Shown here: piece after piece, positions 26,281-35,892 of the stretch
How positions within the stretch are numbered: position 1 is the first letter of the stretch
Layout: each line of letters starts with the position of its first letter
From: an uncultured Erythrobacter sp.
GTDB taxonomy: Bacteria > Pseudomonadota > Alphaproteobacteria > Sphingomonadales > Sphingomonadaceae
NCBI GenBank assembly: GCA_947502815.1
Contig: CANNBH010000001.1
Span: 2,886,818-2,950,817, forward strand
Direction of reading: 5' to 3'
Length of the DNA: 64,000 nt
Made by a program: the position numbers and the translations under genes
The notes under the pieces: model-generated
Seen by the model: only the letters and a program-made list of their open reading frames with translations
Database searches by the model: none
Told to the model about the DNA's origin: nothing

Positions 26281-27708
26281 TTACGCGACGACGTTGTCTT
26301 TCTTGACTGTGATAACCTGCGGATAGGTGAATTCCTTCAGACCTTCCGTTCCGTATTCCGCGCCAAAGCCAGACTGTTTGTGTCCGCCAAACGGGGCGAA
26401 CGGTGACAGGTGCAGGAATTCATTGATCCAGACTGTGCCAGTTTCCAGCTTTTCAGCCATCTCAACACCCTTTTCTGTATCGGCGGTCCACACCGCGCCG
26501 GCCAGACCGTATTCAGAATTGTTTGCCCGAGTGATAACCTCTTCCTCGCTGGAAAATTTCATCAGCGGCATAACCGGGCCAAACTGTTCCTCGGCCACGA
26601 TCCGCGCATCTTCTGGTGGGTTATCGAGGATTGTAATCGGAACATAATATCCCGATCCCGATGGATCCTTGTCGCCGCCGGTCAGGAATTTGTAGCCATT
26701 GTCCTTGGCATCCTGAACCAGTTCAAGAACGCGGTCATACTGCTTCTTGTTCTGGATAGGGCCGACGCCTGTTCCTTGCTGAGCGCCGTCGCCTACAACC
26801 ACCGTCTTGGCGTAGTCGGCGATCGCTTGGCTCAATTCATCATAGATATCTTCGTGGATATAGACGCGTTTCGCCGCAACGCAGATTTGTCCTGCGTTGG
26901 AAAAACTTGCCCAGAACAATTGTTCGGCAATCTTCTTGGGATCCGCGTCGGGCATCACGATGGATGCGTCGTTGCCGCCCAGTTCGAGCGTGATCCGTTT
27001 CAGATCGGCGCTGGCGCCTTGCATGATTTTCTTGCCCGTCTCGGTGGAGCCGGTGAAAGTGATTTTGTCGATATCGGGATGCGATGTGATCATCGGGCCC
27101 AAATCATCTTCGCCAGTGATGATGTTAACGACGCCCGCTGGCACTTTGTCAGCGATCAATTCGGCGATCCGCAGAGTCGTAAGCGGAGTGAACGGCGACG
27201 GTTTCAAAACGATTGTGCAGCCTGACAGCATAGCCGGTGCGATCTTTTGAACGGCCATCATGACGGGGAAGTTCCACGGAACGATGCCGCCCACAACGCC
27301 AACCGGGACGCGGCGTGTGCGGCTAAGACGCGCGTCGGTATCTTCGTTGATTTCATCCGCCAATTCGAGCGTCGATTGCGCCGCACTCATCCCGGCTGCG
27401 CCGTAAATCTCGCCTTTCGCTTGATCATGCGGCTTGCCCTGCTCACTCGTCAAAAGACGATACAGCTCATCGGCGTTTTCCTTGATCGCGCCCGACATTG
27501 CCATAATCGCGGCCCGGCGTTCTTCGATGGGAGTGTTCTTCCACGTCTTGAACGCGGTCCGCGCGGCGGCAACCGCTTTATCCAGTTCGCCTTGGCCGCA
27601 AGCGGGCACTTGGCCGATCACTTCTTCGTTTGCGGGATTGACCACATCGAGCCATTCGCCGGTGTCGATCATTTCGCCATTGATCAGGTTTTTATACTGC
27701 GTGACCAT
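26281..27708 (-). CDS. NAD(P)-dependent aldehyde dehydrogenase
   Basis: A 475-residue member of the ALDH superfamily oxidising an aldehyde to the acid. Visible are the cofactor-binding 'GIVPWNFPVMMAVQKIAPAM' and 'DKITFTGSTETGKKIMQGA', the general-base glutamate in 'ITLELGGNDASIVMPDA', and the catalytic cysteine in 'SFSNAGQICVAAKRVYI', followed by 'EEQFGPVMPLMKF'. Length is that of the family. ATG 27708 follows a GGAGGAGAGAG stretch; a start 21 bases earlier is possible. The specific aldehyde cannot be assigned; the sequence resembles the broad betaine/aminobutyraldehyde type. Confidence 0.9.
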   Translation of the reverse strand: MVTQYKNLINGEMIDTGEWLDVVNPANEEVIGQVPACGQGELDKAVAAARTAFKTWKNTPIEERRAAIMAMSGAIKENADELYRLLTSEQGKPHDQAKGEIYGAAGMSAAQSTLELADEINEDTDARLSRTRRVPVGVVGGIVPWNFPVMMAVQKIAPAMLSGCTIVLKPSPFTPLTTLRIAELIADKVPAGVVNIITGEDDLGPMITSHPDIDKITFTGSTETGKKIMQGASADLKRITLELGGNDASIVMPDADPKKIAEQLFWASFSNAGQICVAAKRVYIHEDIYDELSQAIADYAKTVVVGDGAQQGTGVGPIQNKKQYDRVLELVQDAKDNGYKFLTGGDKDPSGSGYYVPITILDNPPEDARIVAEEQFGPVMPLMKFSSEEEVITRANNSEYGLAGAVWTADTEKGVEMAEKLETGTVWINEFLHLSPFAPFGGHKQSGFGAEYGTEGLKEFTYPQVITVKKDNVVA

Positions 27709-27917
27709 GATATTTCTCTCTCCTCCCAAGCGGGATCTGCCAAAATCTGTGTTCGCTCTCTTGCATTAGAAGGTGGTCCTTCACACGCAAAAATCAATCA
27801 AGAACAAGCGTCGCATTCTACAATGCGTGATGGAACAACACTCCTATCAGTTGAGCGGCATCAGTTGCAAAGGGAAACTGGCGCACTATCATAACTCTTA
27901 ACAGGAGAGGCCCATCT

Positions 27918-28622
27918 ATGTCTGAAACAGCACCCGATCTGACCTTTTATGGCAGCCCTTTGTCACCCTTTGTGCGCAAGGCCGCCGCGGTCTGTATTGA
28001 AAAAGACGTGCCCTTTGAAATCGAAGCGGTGAATGTTTTTGACCCGCCGCAATGGTTCAAAGACATTTCGCCTATGAAGCGAATTCCGGTGATGCGTGAT
28101 CGGTCGATCGCGGCCGAAGGTGTGGACGGCACAATCGCCGATTCTTCCGCAATTTGTTCTTATATTGAACGCAAGCATCCCGCCCCTGCCTTGTACTGCA
28201 AAGAGGCTTTCGCTCATGGCCGCGCGCTTGCTTTGGAAGAATACGCCGACACAAATTTGGCGATGGCAGGGGGCTTGGGAATTTTCCGCCCAATCTTTTT
28301 CTCAATCACACAAGGCAAAGATGCCGACTTGGCCAAAGCGAAAGCAACGTGGGCAAATGACTTGCCGCCGATCTTTTCCTATTTGGATGCCCAGCTTGAA
28401 AACCGCGATTTTTGCGTCGAGGATTCGATTTCTATCGCGGACATTTCTATCACCTGCACATTGATGCAAATTGCTCTTGTGGCAGAAATGCCTTTGGACA
28501 ATTTCCCCGCTCTGGCCGCGCATTACGAACGCATGATAGCCCGCCCATCCATCGCGGGCCCCTATACGAAAGCTGACCGCATCGTGCGCAAAGCCTTGCC
28601 CGAGCGGTTTGACCTGACATAA
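27918..28622 (+). CDS. Glutathione S-transferase family protein
   Basis: A 234-residue GST: thioredoxin-like N-terminal domain 'LTFYGSPLSPFVRKAAAVCI' (residues 9-28) with Ser/Tyr in the active-site loop, 'VDGTIADSSAICSYIERKHP' with the ESxAI-type glutathione contact (here DSSAI), and an all-helical C-terminal domain with 'DFCVEDSISIADISITCTLM' (the conserved N-capping Asp). AGGAGAG precedes ATG by eight bases. It is divergent from the aldehyde dehydrogenase and followed 40 bp later by mtnP. Substrate unknown. Confidence 0.9.
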   Translation: MSETAPDLTFYGSPLSPFVRKAAAVCIEKDVPFEIEAVNVFDPPQWFKDISPMKRIPVMRDRSIAAEGVDGTIADSSAICSYIERKHPAPALYCKEAFAHGRALALEEYADTNLAMAGGLGIFRPIFFSITQGKDADLAKAKATWANDLPPIFSYLDAQLENRDFCVEDSISIADISITCTLMQIALVAEMPLDNFPALAAHYERMIARPSIAGPYTKADRIVRKALPERFDLT

Positions 28623-28642
28623 AGCGCTTCACACAGCGCTTT
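28621..28642 (+). other. Inverted repeat between the GST gene and mtnP
   Basis: AAAGCGCT (28621-28628) and AGCGCTTT (28635-28642) form a perfect 8-bp stem with a six-base loop, overlapping the GST stop codon. Only three T residues end the arm, so termination would be weak; it could be an attenuator or mRNA-stability element. Confidence 0.45.
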
Positions 28643-28662
28643 GTAAGGAATCACGCAGCTTC

Positions 28663-29535
28663 ATGGCCAAAGATTGGTGCATCGGGATTATTGGGGGCTC
28701 AGGCCTCTACAATATTGAAGGGATCGAGGATGAGCAGTGGCTCATGATCGATACCCCTTGGGGTGATCCGTCCGATGAGATTCTGTGCGGCACCATTGGC
28801 GGGGTAAAAGTCCGCTTTCTGCCACGTCACGGACGCGGTCATCCGATCACGCCAACCGATCTCAATTCGCGCGCCAATATTGATGCGCTCAAACGCGTAG
28901 GCTGCACCGATATCTTGGCGATTTCGGCGGTCGGTTCCTTGCGCGAAGAGTTGGAGCCGGGCCGCTTTGTCGCGGTTGAGCAATTTATTGACCGCACCGT
29001 CCACCGTCCCTCCAGCTTTTATGGCAGCGGCTTTGTAACCCATGTATCGATGGCTGACCCAGTGTGTCCGCGCCTATCCGGAATGGCGGCCAAAGCGGTC
29101 ACGGCGTGCAAAGGCAAAGTGGCCACCGGTGCCACCTATCTGGCGATGGAAGGGCCGCAATTTTCCACTCGCGCAGAAAGCCGCATGTATCAGGCCTGGG
29201 GCGCGGATGTGATCGGCATGACCGCTATGCCAGAGGCAAAGCTCGCCCGAGAAGCAGAGCTGCCTTACGCTTTGCTTGGCATGGTGACCGATTACGATTG
29301 CTGGCGGGATGGCGACGCGGTCGACGTTGCTCAAGTGGTGGCTCAGATGCAGGAAAACAGCCAGTTGGCCCGCGAGACCGTCGTCAAGCTCATCGAAAAA
29401 CTCCCCAAGACACGCAAGCCATCACCGATCGATACCGCGCTCGACGATGCGGTTATCACCGCTCCTGAAGAGCATGATTCAACCATGACAGCAAAGCTGG
29501 ATGCGGTCGCAGGGCGGATATTGGCCGCAGGCTAG
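28663..29535 (+). CDS. mtnP: S-methyl-5'-thioadenosine phosphorylase
   Basis: MtnP cleaves methylthioadenosine with phosphate to adenine and methylthioribose-1-phosphate in methionine salvage. The 290-residue product has the phosphate-binding 'CIGIIGGSGLYNIEG' opening, 'FLPRHGRGHPITPTDLNSRA' (the RHGxGH signature), 'ILAISAVGSLREEL', the substrate loop 'ATYLAMEGPQFSTRAESRMY' and 'GADVIGMTAMPEAKLAREAE'. Length and motifs match MTAP rather than bacterial PNP. RBS AAGGAA about 14 bases upstream is loosely placed. Confidence 0.93.
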   Translation: MAKDWCIGIIGGSGLYNIEGIEDEQWLMIDTPWGDPSDEILCGTIGGVKVRFLPRHGRGHPITPTDLNSRANIDALKRVGCTDILAISAVGSLREELEPGRFVAVEQFIDRTVHRPSSFYGSGFVTHVSMADPVCPRLSGMAAKAVTACKGKVATGATYLAMEGPQFSTRAESRMYQAWGADVIGMTAMPEAKLAREAELPYALLGMVTDYDCWRDGDAVDVAQVVAQMQENSQLARETVVKLIEKLPKTRKPSPIDTALDDAVITAPEEHDSTMTAKLDAVAGRILAAG

Positions 29536-29653
29536 GGCTGAACCGAGAGGCCGTTCACGGCCCAACTCGTCACCAGATTCCCAACCCGTGCGTGGCGGTG
29601 CATTTCCGCGCGCCCGCTGCCGCGAAAATGCCCGAGCGAGGGATCAGCCTTTC

Positions 29654-30754
29654 TCAGCTCGCCTTGTTGTTCTTGGACGGCACCGCAGCCGGGTGCCATT
29701 CCTCTCCGGCAAACCGGATAGCAGGGGCGATATGTTTGCCGCCACCTTCGGAATCGACCCACAATCCGCGCTCCGCAATATGCGGTTCGTCCAATGCTTC
29801 GCGAAAATTGAGGACTGGCGAAAAGGCCACGTCTTTATCCGCGAACCACTCCACCCATTGCGACCGGGTTTTCCGCGCAAATGTGCCGCGCAAGAAATCG
29901 ATCAACGCGCCTTGTTCACCCGCTGGCGCTTCGGCGAAAGGTAACAAATCCAACCGGTCGAGCGCCGTGAGCAGATTGCGTGCGAATTTGATTTCGCGCC
30001 CGCCCAGCGCAACGTGCAGGCCATCCAGCGTTTCATAGACCTGATAAAACGCCGCTCCGCCAAGCGAGCGCTGGGCTGCAGAACTGGGACTGTCACCGCC
30101 TGCAATCGCGCTGCCTGCGGTGTGCGTGCACCATGGCAGGATGCTGTCAAACATCGCACAATCGATATAGGCGCCCTCGCCGCTACGATCCCTGCCAACC
30201 AGCGCCATCAGAACCGCAGATAGAGCCGTTAAGCCAGCGGCCATATCCGCGCTCGCCGCGCCGGGAACGACGGGAGCGCCATCGGCTCCATCATTGACCG
30301 CCAAGAATCCAGCCAACGCCTGAACCGCCATATCGTGCGCGGGATGGTGAGCCAAAGCGCCGTCCTGCCCAAAGGCTGAAATCGAGCAATAGACAATGTC
30401 CGGCTTGACCGACTTTACCGCGTCATAATCGAACCCCAGCCGCGCCATAACGCCCGGCCGGAACCCCTCCACAAACACATCCGCGTCTGCGATCAACGCC
30501 CGCAAATCCGCCTTACCCTCCTCACTTTTCAGGTCGAGGACGACGCTGGACTTGCCGCGATTGAGATTGGCGAACCAAACCGAATGCTCAGCATCGCCAT
30601 AGGTGTCAAAGGGGGCCTGATCGCGCGCTGGATCGCCAGCGGCCGGTTCAACCTTGATCACCTCTGCGCCTTGATCGGCCATCATGACCGTCATCATCGG
30701 GCCGGGGAGAAATTGCGAAAGGTCGACGACCTTGATGCCTGTTAGCTTGCCCAT
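29654..30754 (-). CDS. CaiB/BaiF-type CoA-transferase (family III)
   Basis: A 366-residue family III CoA-transferase. It opens 'GIKVVDLSQFLPGPMMTVMM' and 'ADQGAEVIKVEPAAGDPAR', then 'NRGKSSVVLDLKSEEGKADL' and 'LIADADVFVEGFRPGVMARL', all diagnostic. The catalytic Asp of the family is expected near 'AHHPAHDMAVQALAGFLAVN'. Alpha-methylacyl-CoA racemase belongs to the same family, so racemase activity is an alternative; CoA-transfer is the safer general call. It ends in a Lys/Asn tail (SKNNKAS). Confidence 0.88.
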   Translation of the reverse strand: MGKLTGIKVVDLSQFLPGPMMTVMMADQGAEVIKVEPAAGDPARDQAPFDTYGDAEHSVWFANLNRGKSSVVLDLKSEEGKADLRALIADADVFVEGFRPGVMARLGFDYDAVKSVKPDIVYCSISAFGQDGALAHHPAHDMAVQALAGFLAVNDGADGAPVVPGAASADMAAGLTALSAVLMALVGRDRSGEGAYIDCAMFDSILPWCTHTAGSAIAGGDSPSSAAQRSLGGAAFYQVYETLDGLHVALGGREIKFARNLLTALDRLDLLPFAEAPAGEQGALIDFLRGTFARKTRSQWVEWFADKDVAFSPVLNFREALDEPHIAERGLWVDSEGGGKHIAPAIRFAGEEWHPAAVPSKNNKAS

Positions 30755-30759
30755 CGTGA

Positions 30760-30966
30760 TCAGTTCACACCAAGCTTGCGCAGGTTAGCGGTCGCATCAA
30801 TCGCCATTGAATTGGTCAAGACTTGCACGTTGCCATTATTCAGGTGCGAAACACTATCGCGCATCCCAATCTCCTCTAACCGTGGTTTTGTCAGAGCAAT
30901 ACCGAGAGTGTGGGCCGGCGCAACTGGCACATATCCGGCAGGCAAGCCTTGCCGCAGCGCACCCAA
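30760..30966 (-). CDS. Possible small ORF upstream of the CoA-transferase
   Basis: An open frame between the DUF6356 gene and the CoA-transferase, ending five bases before the latter's ATG. From TTG at 30966 it encodes 68 residues; from an internal ATG at 30864 with AGAGGAG six bases upstream it encodes 34 residues (MRDSVSHLNNGNVQVLTNSM...). No family is recognised. It may be a short leader peptide, a degraded gene, or chance. Confidence is low. Confidence 0.25.
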   Translation of the reverse strand: MGALRQGLPAGYVPVAPAHTLGIALTKPRLEEIGMRDSVSHLNNGNVQVLTNSMAIDATANLRKLGVN

Positions 30967-30978
30967 TTCATCACGGTC

Positions 30979-31227
30979 CTAGATAACGAAATCGATCGGT
31001 TCTGGAAGCTTGCTGCGATGGGTTACCATGCGGCCATGCAGATTGGTGATCTGACGGCTGCCTGTCTTCACAAATAGGAACGGCAGCAACCCGTGCAGCA
31101 AGCAGGCGGCACCGCCTGCGATCATGCGCAGGCCAAAGGCAGAGGCATGAGTGAAGTGCTCAAAATAGGTCTCACCAACGGAGGCCGGGTGTTCAGTGAA
31201 GGCATTGCGCAAAGCGGATAGGGGCAT
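30979..31227 (-). CDS. DUF6356 family small membrane-associated protein
   Basis: An 82-residue protein: 'AFTEHPASVGETYFEHFTHA' (residues 9-28), 'FGLRMIAGGAACLLHGLLPF' (one membrane helix, about 31-52) and 'VKTGSRQITNLHGRMVTHRS'. The HPxSVGE, LHGLLPF and LHxxM features match the DUF6356 group common in sphingomonads; the function of the group is unknown to me. AGGAAG precedes the ATG by four bases. It heads a short minus-strand run with the CoA-transferase gene. Confidence 0.75.
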   Translation of the reverse strand: MPLSALRNAFTEHPASVGETYFEHFTHASAFGLRMIAGGAACLLHGLLPFLFVKTGSRQITNLHGRMVTHRSKLPEPIDFVI

Positions 31228-31322
31228 CGTGCTTCCTGTTCATCAAATTGGTCCACTAATATAGCGAATTGGCCGAATAAAAATATCTCCAATTCATCCG
31301 CGAGCGCAGAAAATTGGGGTGA

Positions 31323-32420
31323 TCATTGAATCACAGTCAACGTGATCAACAACGCCATGGCAAAGGACGCAATTGTCGCTGTGAAAACAGGAACAAGCGG
31401 TCTCCACCCTGCATCCAGCAGCACTGACAATTTGGACCGCATCGCTGTCGCCGTGACAGCAAGCAAAAGCAGGAATTTCGACACTTCCAGACCCCGTTCG
31501 GACAACGCCGGAGGCACTGATACAAAGCTGCCCAGAACCACCAAAGCCAAGAAAGCGATGATAAACCAAGGCACAGAAATGCGCCGCCATAGCCGGTGGG
31601 GCGTGGCGCGGGCCGGCTCGCCTGCCGGTCCTGTTTGACCCAACCAAACAGCCACCAACGCCACAATGGGCGCAAGCAGCGCGACACGCGCCAGTTTGAT
31701 AACCGTCGCTTGGCTGCCTGCTTGATCGGAAACGGCGTAACCCCCGCCAATCGCTTGCGCGACATCATGGATCGAGGAACCTATCAGATACCCCGCTTGA
31801 TTGTCGGTCAGATCAAGGGCGGCAGTTATTGGCGGGTAGAGAGTGAGAGCCAATCCGCTGGCCAAGGCGACGCCCACTAAAGTCAGCGTAAAGCGCGCCT
31901 GATCAAGCCGGTCGCGCCCAACGACTCCATAAAGCGCCAAGGCAGCCGACGCTCCGCAAATTGCAGTGGCGCCGCCAGCCAGAATCCCGGCATAGCGCCC
32001 TTGCCCCGCGAAACGCGCGCCCAAAAGCCCTGCACCAAATGCCGCGCCCATAATCACAAGCAAACCGGCAAAGGCAGGCAGGCCAATTTGCACAATCTGG
32101 CCCAAAGACACTTGCAGTCCCAACAGCACGATCCCGATCCGAAGAAAATGGCGCGAAGCAAAGTCTAGCCCTTCGCCTAGCGCAGGATGCTCCGACAGGA
32201 AATGCAGCGCCAAGCCCAACAACAAGCCGCCCAATATCGCCGGAAAGCCATATTGCTGCGCAAGCCACAAGGCCGCGAAACCCACAATGAGGCACACCGT
32301 CAGTCCCGGCAAAAGCGCCCGGATGCTGAGCTTTATATCGGGCTCAGCATGCTCAGCTTCGTAGAATTCGCCAAAGAGATCGCCCGCGTAGAGCGAAGGA
32401 TCCGGTTTACCCCTGTTCAT
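31323..32420 (-). CDS. YeiH/UPF0324-type putative sulfate exporter
   Basis: A 365-residue membrane protein with about ten hydrophobic segments. Diagnostic are 'HFLRIGIVLLGLQVSLGQIV', 'YAGILAGGATAICGASAALA' and 'LTDNQAGYLIGSSIHDVAQA', which match the YeiH/UPF0324 (PSE) family. Family members are annotated as putative sulfate exporters, but evidence for substrate is thin. The start at 32420 gives a charged 30-residue N-terminus before the first helix; ATG 32471 is an alternative and neither has a strong ribosome binding site. It is divergent from putA. Confidence 0.84.
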   Translation of the reverse strand: MNRGKPDPSLYAGDLFGEFYEAEHAEPDIKLSIRALLPGLTVCLIVGFAALWLAQQYGFPAILGGLLLGLALHFLSEHPALGEGLDFASRHFLRIGIVLLGLQVSLGQIVQIGLPAFAGLLVIMGAAFGAGLLGARFAGQGRYAGILAGGATAICGASAALALYGVVGRDRLDQARFTLTLVGVALASGLALTLYPPITAALDLTDNQAGYLIGSSIHDVAQAIGGGYAVSDQAGSQATVIKLARVALLAPIVALVAVWLGQTGPAGEPARATPHRLWRRISVPWFIIAFLALVVLGSFVSVPPALSERGLEVSKFLLLLAVTATAMRSKLSVLLDAGWRPLVPVFTATIASFAMALLITLTVIQ

Positions 32421-32666
32421 AGATGCCAAACCTAAGCGCAAATGCCCTGCGCGTCGATCACCAATGCTCATACACCCGCAGGGCCCGCCGCTGTGATTGC
32501 CAAGCGGAATGTTCATTGGGCTGTTTGCGACCATCACGATCGACGCAGCATCGTTTCATGCTGGAACAGCCAGCAGCAATGCGACTTTTCTTGAAGTTGG
32601 CGCGGCACGGGTTCAAGGGGCAAAAGCCGAACGAATCGCGGCTGATCCGAAGGGGAATCCAACGAC

Positions 32667-35600
32667 GTGACCAAGACGAGCCTGCCTGACAGCACCACCC
32701 ATTTTCTTGATCGCACCGCATTGCGCCGCGCGTACCGCGTTGATGAGGATGCATGTGTCACAGAAAGGCTCGAACAGGCAGCGTCAGCGCGCAAGGTCAG
32801 CGCCGCGGCCGCAGAATTGGCGATAGACCTAATCGAAGGGGCCCGCGCGCATAAAGCGAGCGGCATCGACGCATTCCTGCAGCAATACGGCCTTGATACA
32901 GATGAAGGCATCGCCCTGATGTGCCTTGCCGAAGCTTTACTGCGGGTGCCGGATGATGAAACCGCAGATGCATTGATCCGTGACAAAATCGGAGAGATCG
33001 ATTGGCGCGAGCATCTGGGCGAAAGCTCCTCGACCTTCGTCAATGCTGCGACATTTTCCCTGATGCTCACCGGAGAGGTCTTGGAGCAGCCAGAGGCTCA
33101 TCAAACCGGGATGGGCGGCACACTCAAACGCACCATGAACAGGTTGGGCGAACCAGTGATTCGCAAGGCAACTTTGCAAGCCATGCGGATCTTGGGCGGG
33201 CAATTCGTGTTTGGCCGGACCATCAACGAAGCGCTGAAACGGGCTAAGCCTGAGCGCGCAAAAGGCCTAACCCACAGCTTCGATATGCTGGGCGAAGCGG
33301 CCATGACCTTTGCCGATGCGGAACGGTACCGGGTGTCATACGACACCGCGATTGAACGTTTAGCGAAGGAAGCGAGCGGCGGGGTTGGGCCCTCCCCCGG
33401 CATTTCGGTCAAACTTTCCGCGCTGCACCCCAATTACTCCTTTACCCATGCGGACCAAGCCCGCGCCGAGATCGTGCCGATTGTTAAAGCGCTCGCCGCA
33501 AAAGCGCGCGACGCCGATATTCATTTCACCATCGACGCAGAAGAGGCTGAACGGCTCGAAGTCTCCCTCGACATTATCGAAAGTCTTGTCGCCGATGATG
33601 ACCTTTTTATGCGTGAAGATGGCTCGCGTTGGGAAGGGTTTGGTCTTGCCATTCAGGCATACCAGAAACGCGGCGTGCCTTTGTGCGATTGGACCGCGAA
33701 ATTGGCGCGGCGACACGGGCGCAAGCTCTTCGTTCGGCTTGTCAAAGGGGCCTATTGGGACACAGAGGTTAAGCTGTCTCAGGTAGGCGGCTTTGCCGAT
33801 TATCCCGTCTTTACCCGCAAACGCGCAACCGACGTGTCTTACCTGGCATGCGCTGCGCGATTGTTTGAGCATGACGACGCAATCCGGCCCGCCTTTGCCA
33901 CCCACAACGCCTACACCGTCGCGGTTGTGAAAAAGCTCTCACAAGGGCGCAGTTTTGAGTTTCAGCGCCTGCACGGCATGGGCGAAGAGGTGTTTGAGGC
34001 GCTGCATGCACTCGAAGGCAATGACCCTACTCCGGTGCGCATTTACGCGCCTGTTGGCGGGCACAAGGAATTGCTCGCCTATCTTGTGCGGCGCTTGCTC
34101 GAAAACGGCGCCAACACGAGTTTTGTAAACCGGATGGGCGATGCCGATATCGCGGCCGCTGATTTGGTCTGTGATCCGGTGGCCGAATTGGCCGAGCTGA
34201 AGCCGTTGCGCAATCCAGCGATCCCATTGCCAAAGGACATCTTGGGAGCACGCCAAAACAGCGCTGGGATCGATTTGGCCGACCCTCTGGTCCTTGCCCC
34301 CTTACAACAGCGACTGCGCGGGCTTGAAGAACTGCAATGGCGGGCGCAGCCGACTTTTCCGGGCGAAGAAGCCGGTGAGATTGCTCCAATCACCATGCCG
34401 CACAACCTTTCGGTTGCGGTTGGCACTCGGCGTGACGCAACGCAGGAAGAGGTCGATGATGCATTCGCCCGCGCAGCGGCAATCCAACCTGGGTGGGATG
34501 CCTTGGGCGGAGAAAAGCGGGCACTCCTTTTAGAAGAAGCCGCCGATCTGTTCGAAGCGCATTCGGATGAATTCCTTTCCCTTTGTCAGCGAGAAGCGGG
34601 CAAAACACTGCTGGATGGCGTGGCGGAATTGCGCGAAGCGGTCGATTTCCTGCGCTATTACGCCGCAGAGGCGCGGCGTCAGTTTGACGCGCCGATGGTG
34701 CTGCCCGGACCGACCGGGGAAGAAAACAGTTTGCGGATGCATGGGCGCGGGGTGTTTGCGACGATATCTCCTTGGAACTTCCCGCTCGCAATCTTCATCG
34801 GCATGGCCTCAGCCGCCCTCGCCGCTGGCAATGCGGTGATTGCCAAACCGGCAGAACAGACCCCACTGATAGCCGCCTTGGCAGTTAAATTGTGTCATGC
34901 AGCCGGCATCCCGCCTGAGGCATTGCAACTGATCCCCGGTGCCGGTGACGTTGGGCAAATGATCACAAGCGATCCACGCCTTGCTGGCGTCGCCTTTACC
35001 GGATCGACAGAGACGGCCCGCTTGATCAACCAATCGCTTGCCGGGCGCGACGGACCGATAGCGACGTTGATCGCGGAAACCGGCGGCCAAAACGCGATGA
35101 TCGTCGATTCCAGCGCTTTGCCCGAACAGGTCGTGCGCGATGTCTTGGCCAGCGCCTTTCAAAGCGCGGGTCAACGATGTTCCGCCTTGCGTGTTCTTTA
35201 TCTGCAAGAGGATGTTGCGGATGAAATGTTGGAGATGATCCGCGGCGGATTTGAGACTTTGCATATTGGCGACCCTGCCGATCTGGAAACCGATGTCGGT
35301 CCCGTTATCGACCCTGACGCTCAGGCCGCACTTGACCGGCATATCGCACGCAGAGAAGCCAGCGGGCATCGGGTATGGCGCCGCGAATTGAGCGCGTTTG
35401 CGGATAAAGGATGCTTTGTTGCGCCCACCATCATCGAGATCGAAACGATCCTTGATCTGAAACGCGAGAATTTTGGCCCCGTGCTGCACGTCGCCCGCTT
35501 CAAGGCGGAGGATCTGGGCGCGGTTATCGAGGATATCAATGCGACTGGATATGGCCTTACCCTAGGCCTGCACAGCCGGATCGAAACCACACGGCAATTT

Positions 35601-35813
35601 GTTCAAGCGCGCGCGCGGGTTGGCAATTTCTACGTCAATCGCAATCAGATCGGTGCCATCGTCGAAAGCCAACCCTTTGGCGGCGAAGGCCTCTCCGGCA
35701 CAGGCCCAAAAGCAGGCGGTCCGCATTATGTCGCACGGTTTGCGACAGAGCGTGTCACCTGTATCGACACCACCGCCGCAGGCGGCAACGCAAGCCTACT
35801 TGCCAGCCTATAA
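32667..35813 (+). CDS. putA: Bifunctional proline dehydrogenase / L-glutamate-gamma-semialdehyde dehydrogenase (PutA)
   Basis: PutA oxidises proline to glutamate in two steps, using FAD then NAD. The 1048-residue product has the proline dehydrogenase barrel at about residues 100-480 ('GVGPSPGISVKLSALHPNYS', 'FVRLVKGAYWDTEVK') and the aldehyde dehydrogenase at about 530-1030 ('ATISPWNFPLAIFIGMASAA', 'AGVAFTGSTETARLINQSLA', catalytic cysteine in 'ASAFQSAGQRCSALRVLYL'). It lacks the N-terminal ribbon-helix-helix DNA-binding domain of trifunctional PutA, so it should not regulate its own gene. GTG start with AGGGGAA about ten bases upstream. Confidence 0.95.
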   Translation: MTKTSLPDSTTHFLDRTALRRAYRVDEDACVTERLEQAASARKVSAAAAELAIDLIEGARAHKASGIDAFLQQYGLDTDEGIALMCLAEALLRVPDDETADALIRDKIGEIDWREHLGESSSTFVNAATFSLMLTGEVLEQPEAHQTGMGGTLKRTMNRLGEPVIRKATLQAMRILGGQFVFGRTINEALKRAKPERAKGLTHSFDMLGEAAMTFADAERYRVSYDTAIERLAKEASGGVGPSPGISVKLSALHPNYSFTHADQARAEIVPIVKALAAKARDADIHFTIDAEEAERLEVSLDIIESLVADDDLFMREDGSRWEGFGLAIQAYQKRGVPLCDWTAKLARRHGRKLFVRLVKGAYWDTEVKLSQVGGFADYPVFTRKRATDVSYLACAARLFEHDDAIRPAFATHNAYTVAVVKKLSQGRSFEFQRLHGMGEEVFEALHALEGNDPTPVRIYAPVGGHKELLAYLVRRLLENGANTSFVNRMGDADIAAADLVCDPVAELAELKPLRNPAIPLPKDILGARQNSAGIDLADPLVLAPLQQRLRGLEELQWRAQPTFPGEEAGEIAPITMPHNLSVAVGTRRDATQEEVDDAFARAAAIQPGWDALGGEKRALLLEEAADLFEAHSDEFLSLCQREAGKTLLDGVAELREAVDFLRYYAAEARRQFDAPMVLPGPTGEENSLRMHGRGVFATISPWNFPLAIFIGMASAALAAGNAVIAKPAEQTPLIAALAVKLCHAAGIPPEALQLIPGAGDVGQMITSDPRLAGVAFTGSTETARLINQSLAGRDGPIATLIAETGGQNAMIVDSSALPEQVVRDVLASAFQSAGQRCSALRVLYLQEDVADEMLEMIRGGFETLHIGDPADLETDVGPVIDPDAQAALDRHIARREASGHRVWRRELSAFADKGCFVAPTIIEIETILDLKRENFGPVLHVARFKAEDLGAVIEDINATGYGLTLGLHSRIETTRQFVQARARVGNFYVNRNQIGAIVESQPFGGEGLSGTGPKAGGPHYVARFATERVTCIDTTAAGGNASLLASL

Positions 35814-35892
35814 TTCAGTGCGAAATGTAAGCTTATGTGAGACTGCGGTCTTGCCACTTGCAAGCCAAATTGTTTGAACGATAGATAGGCCC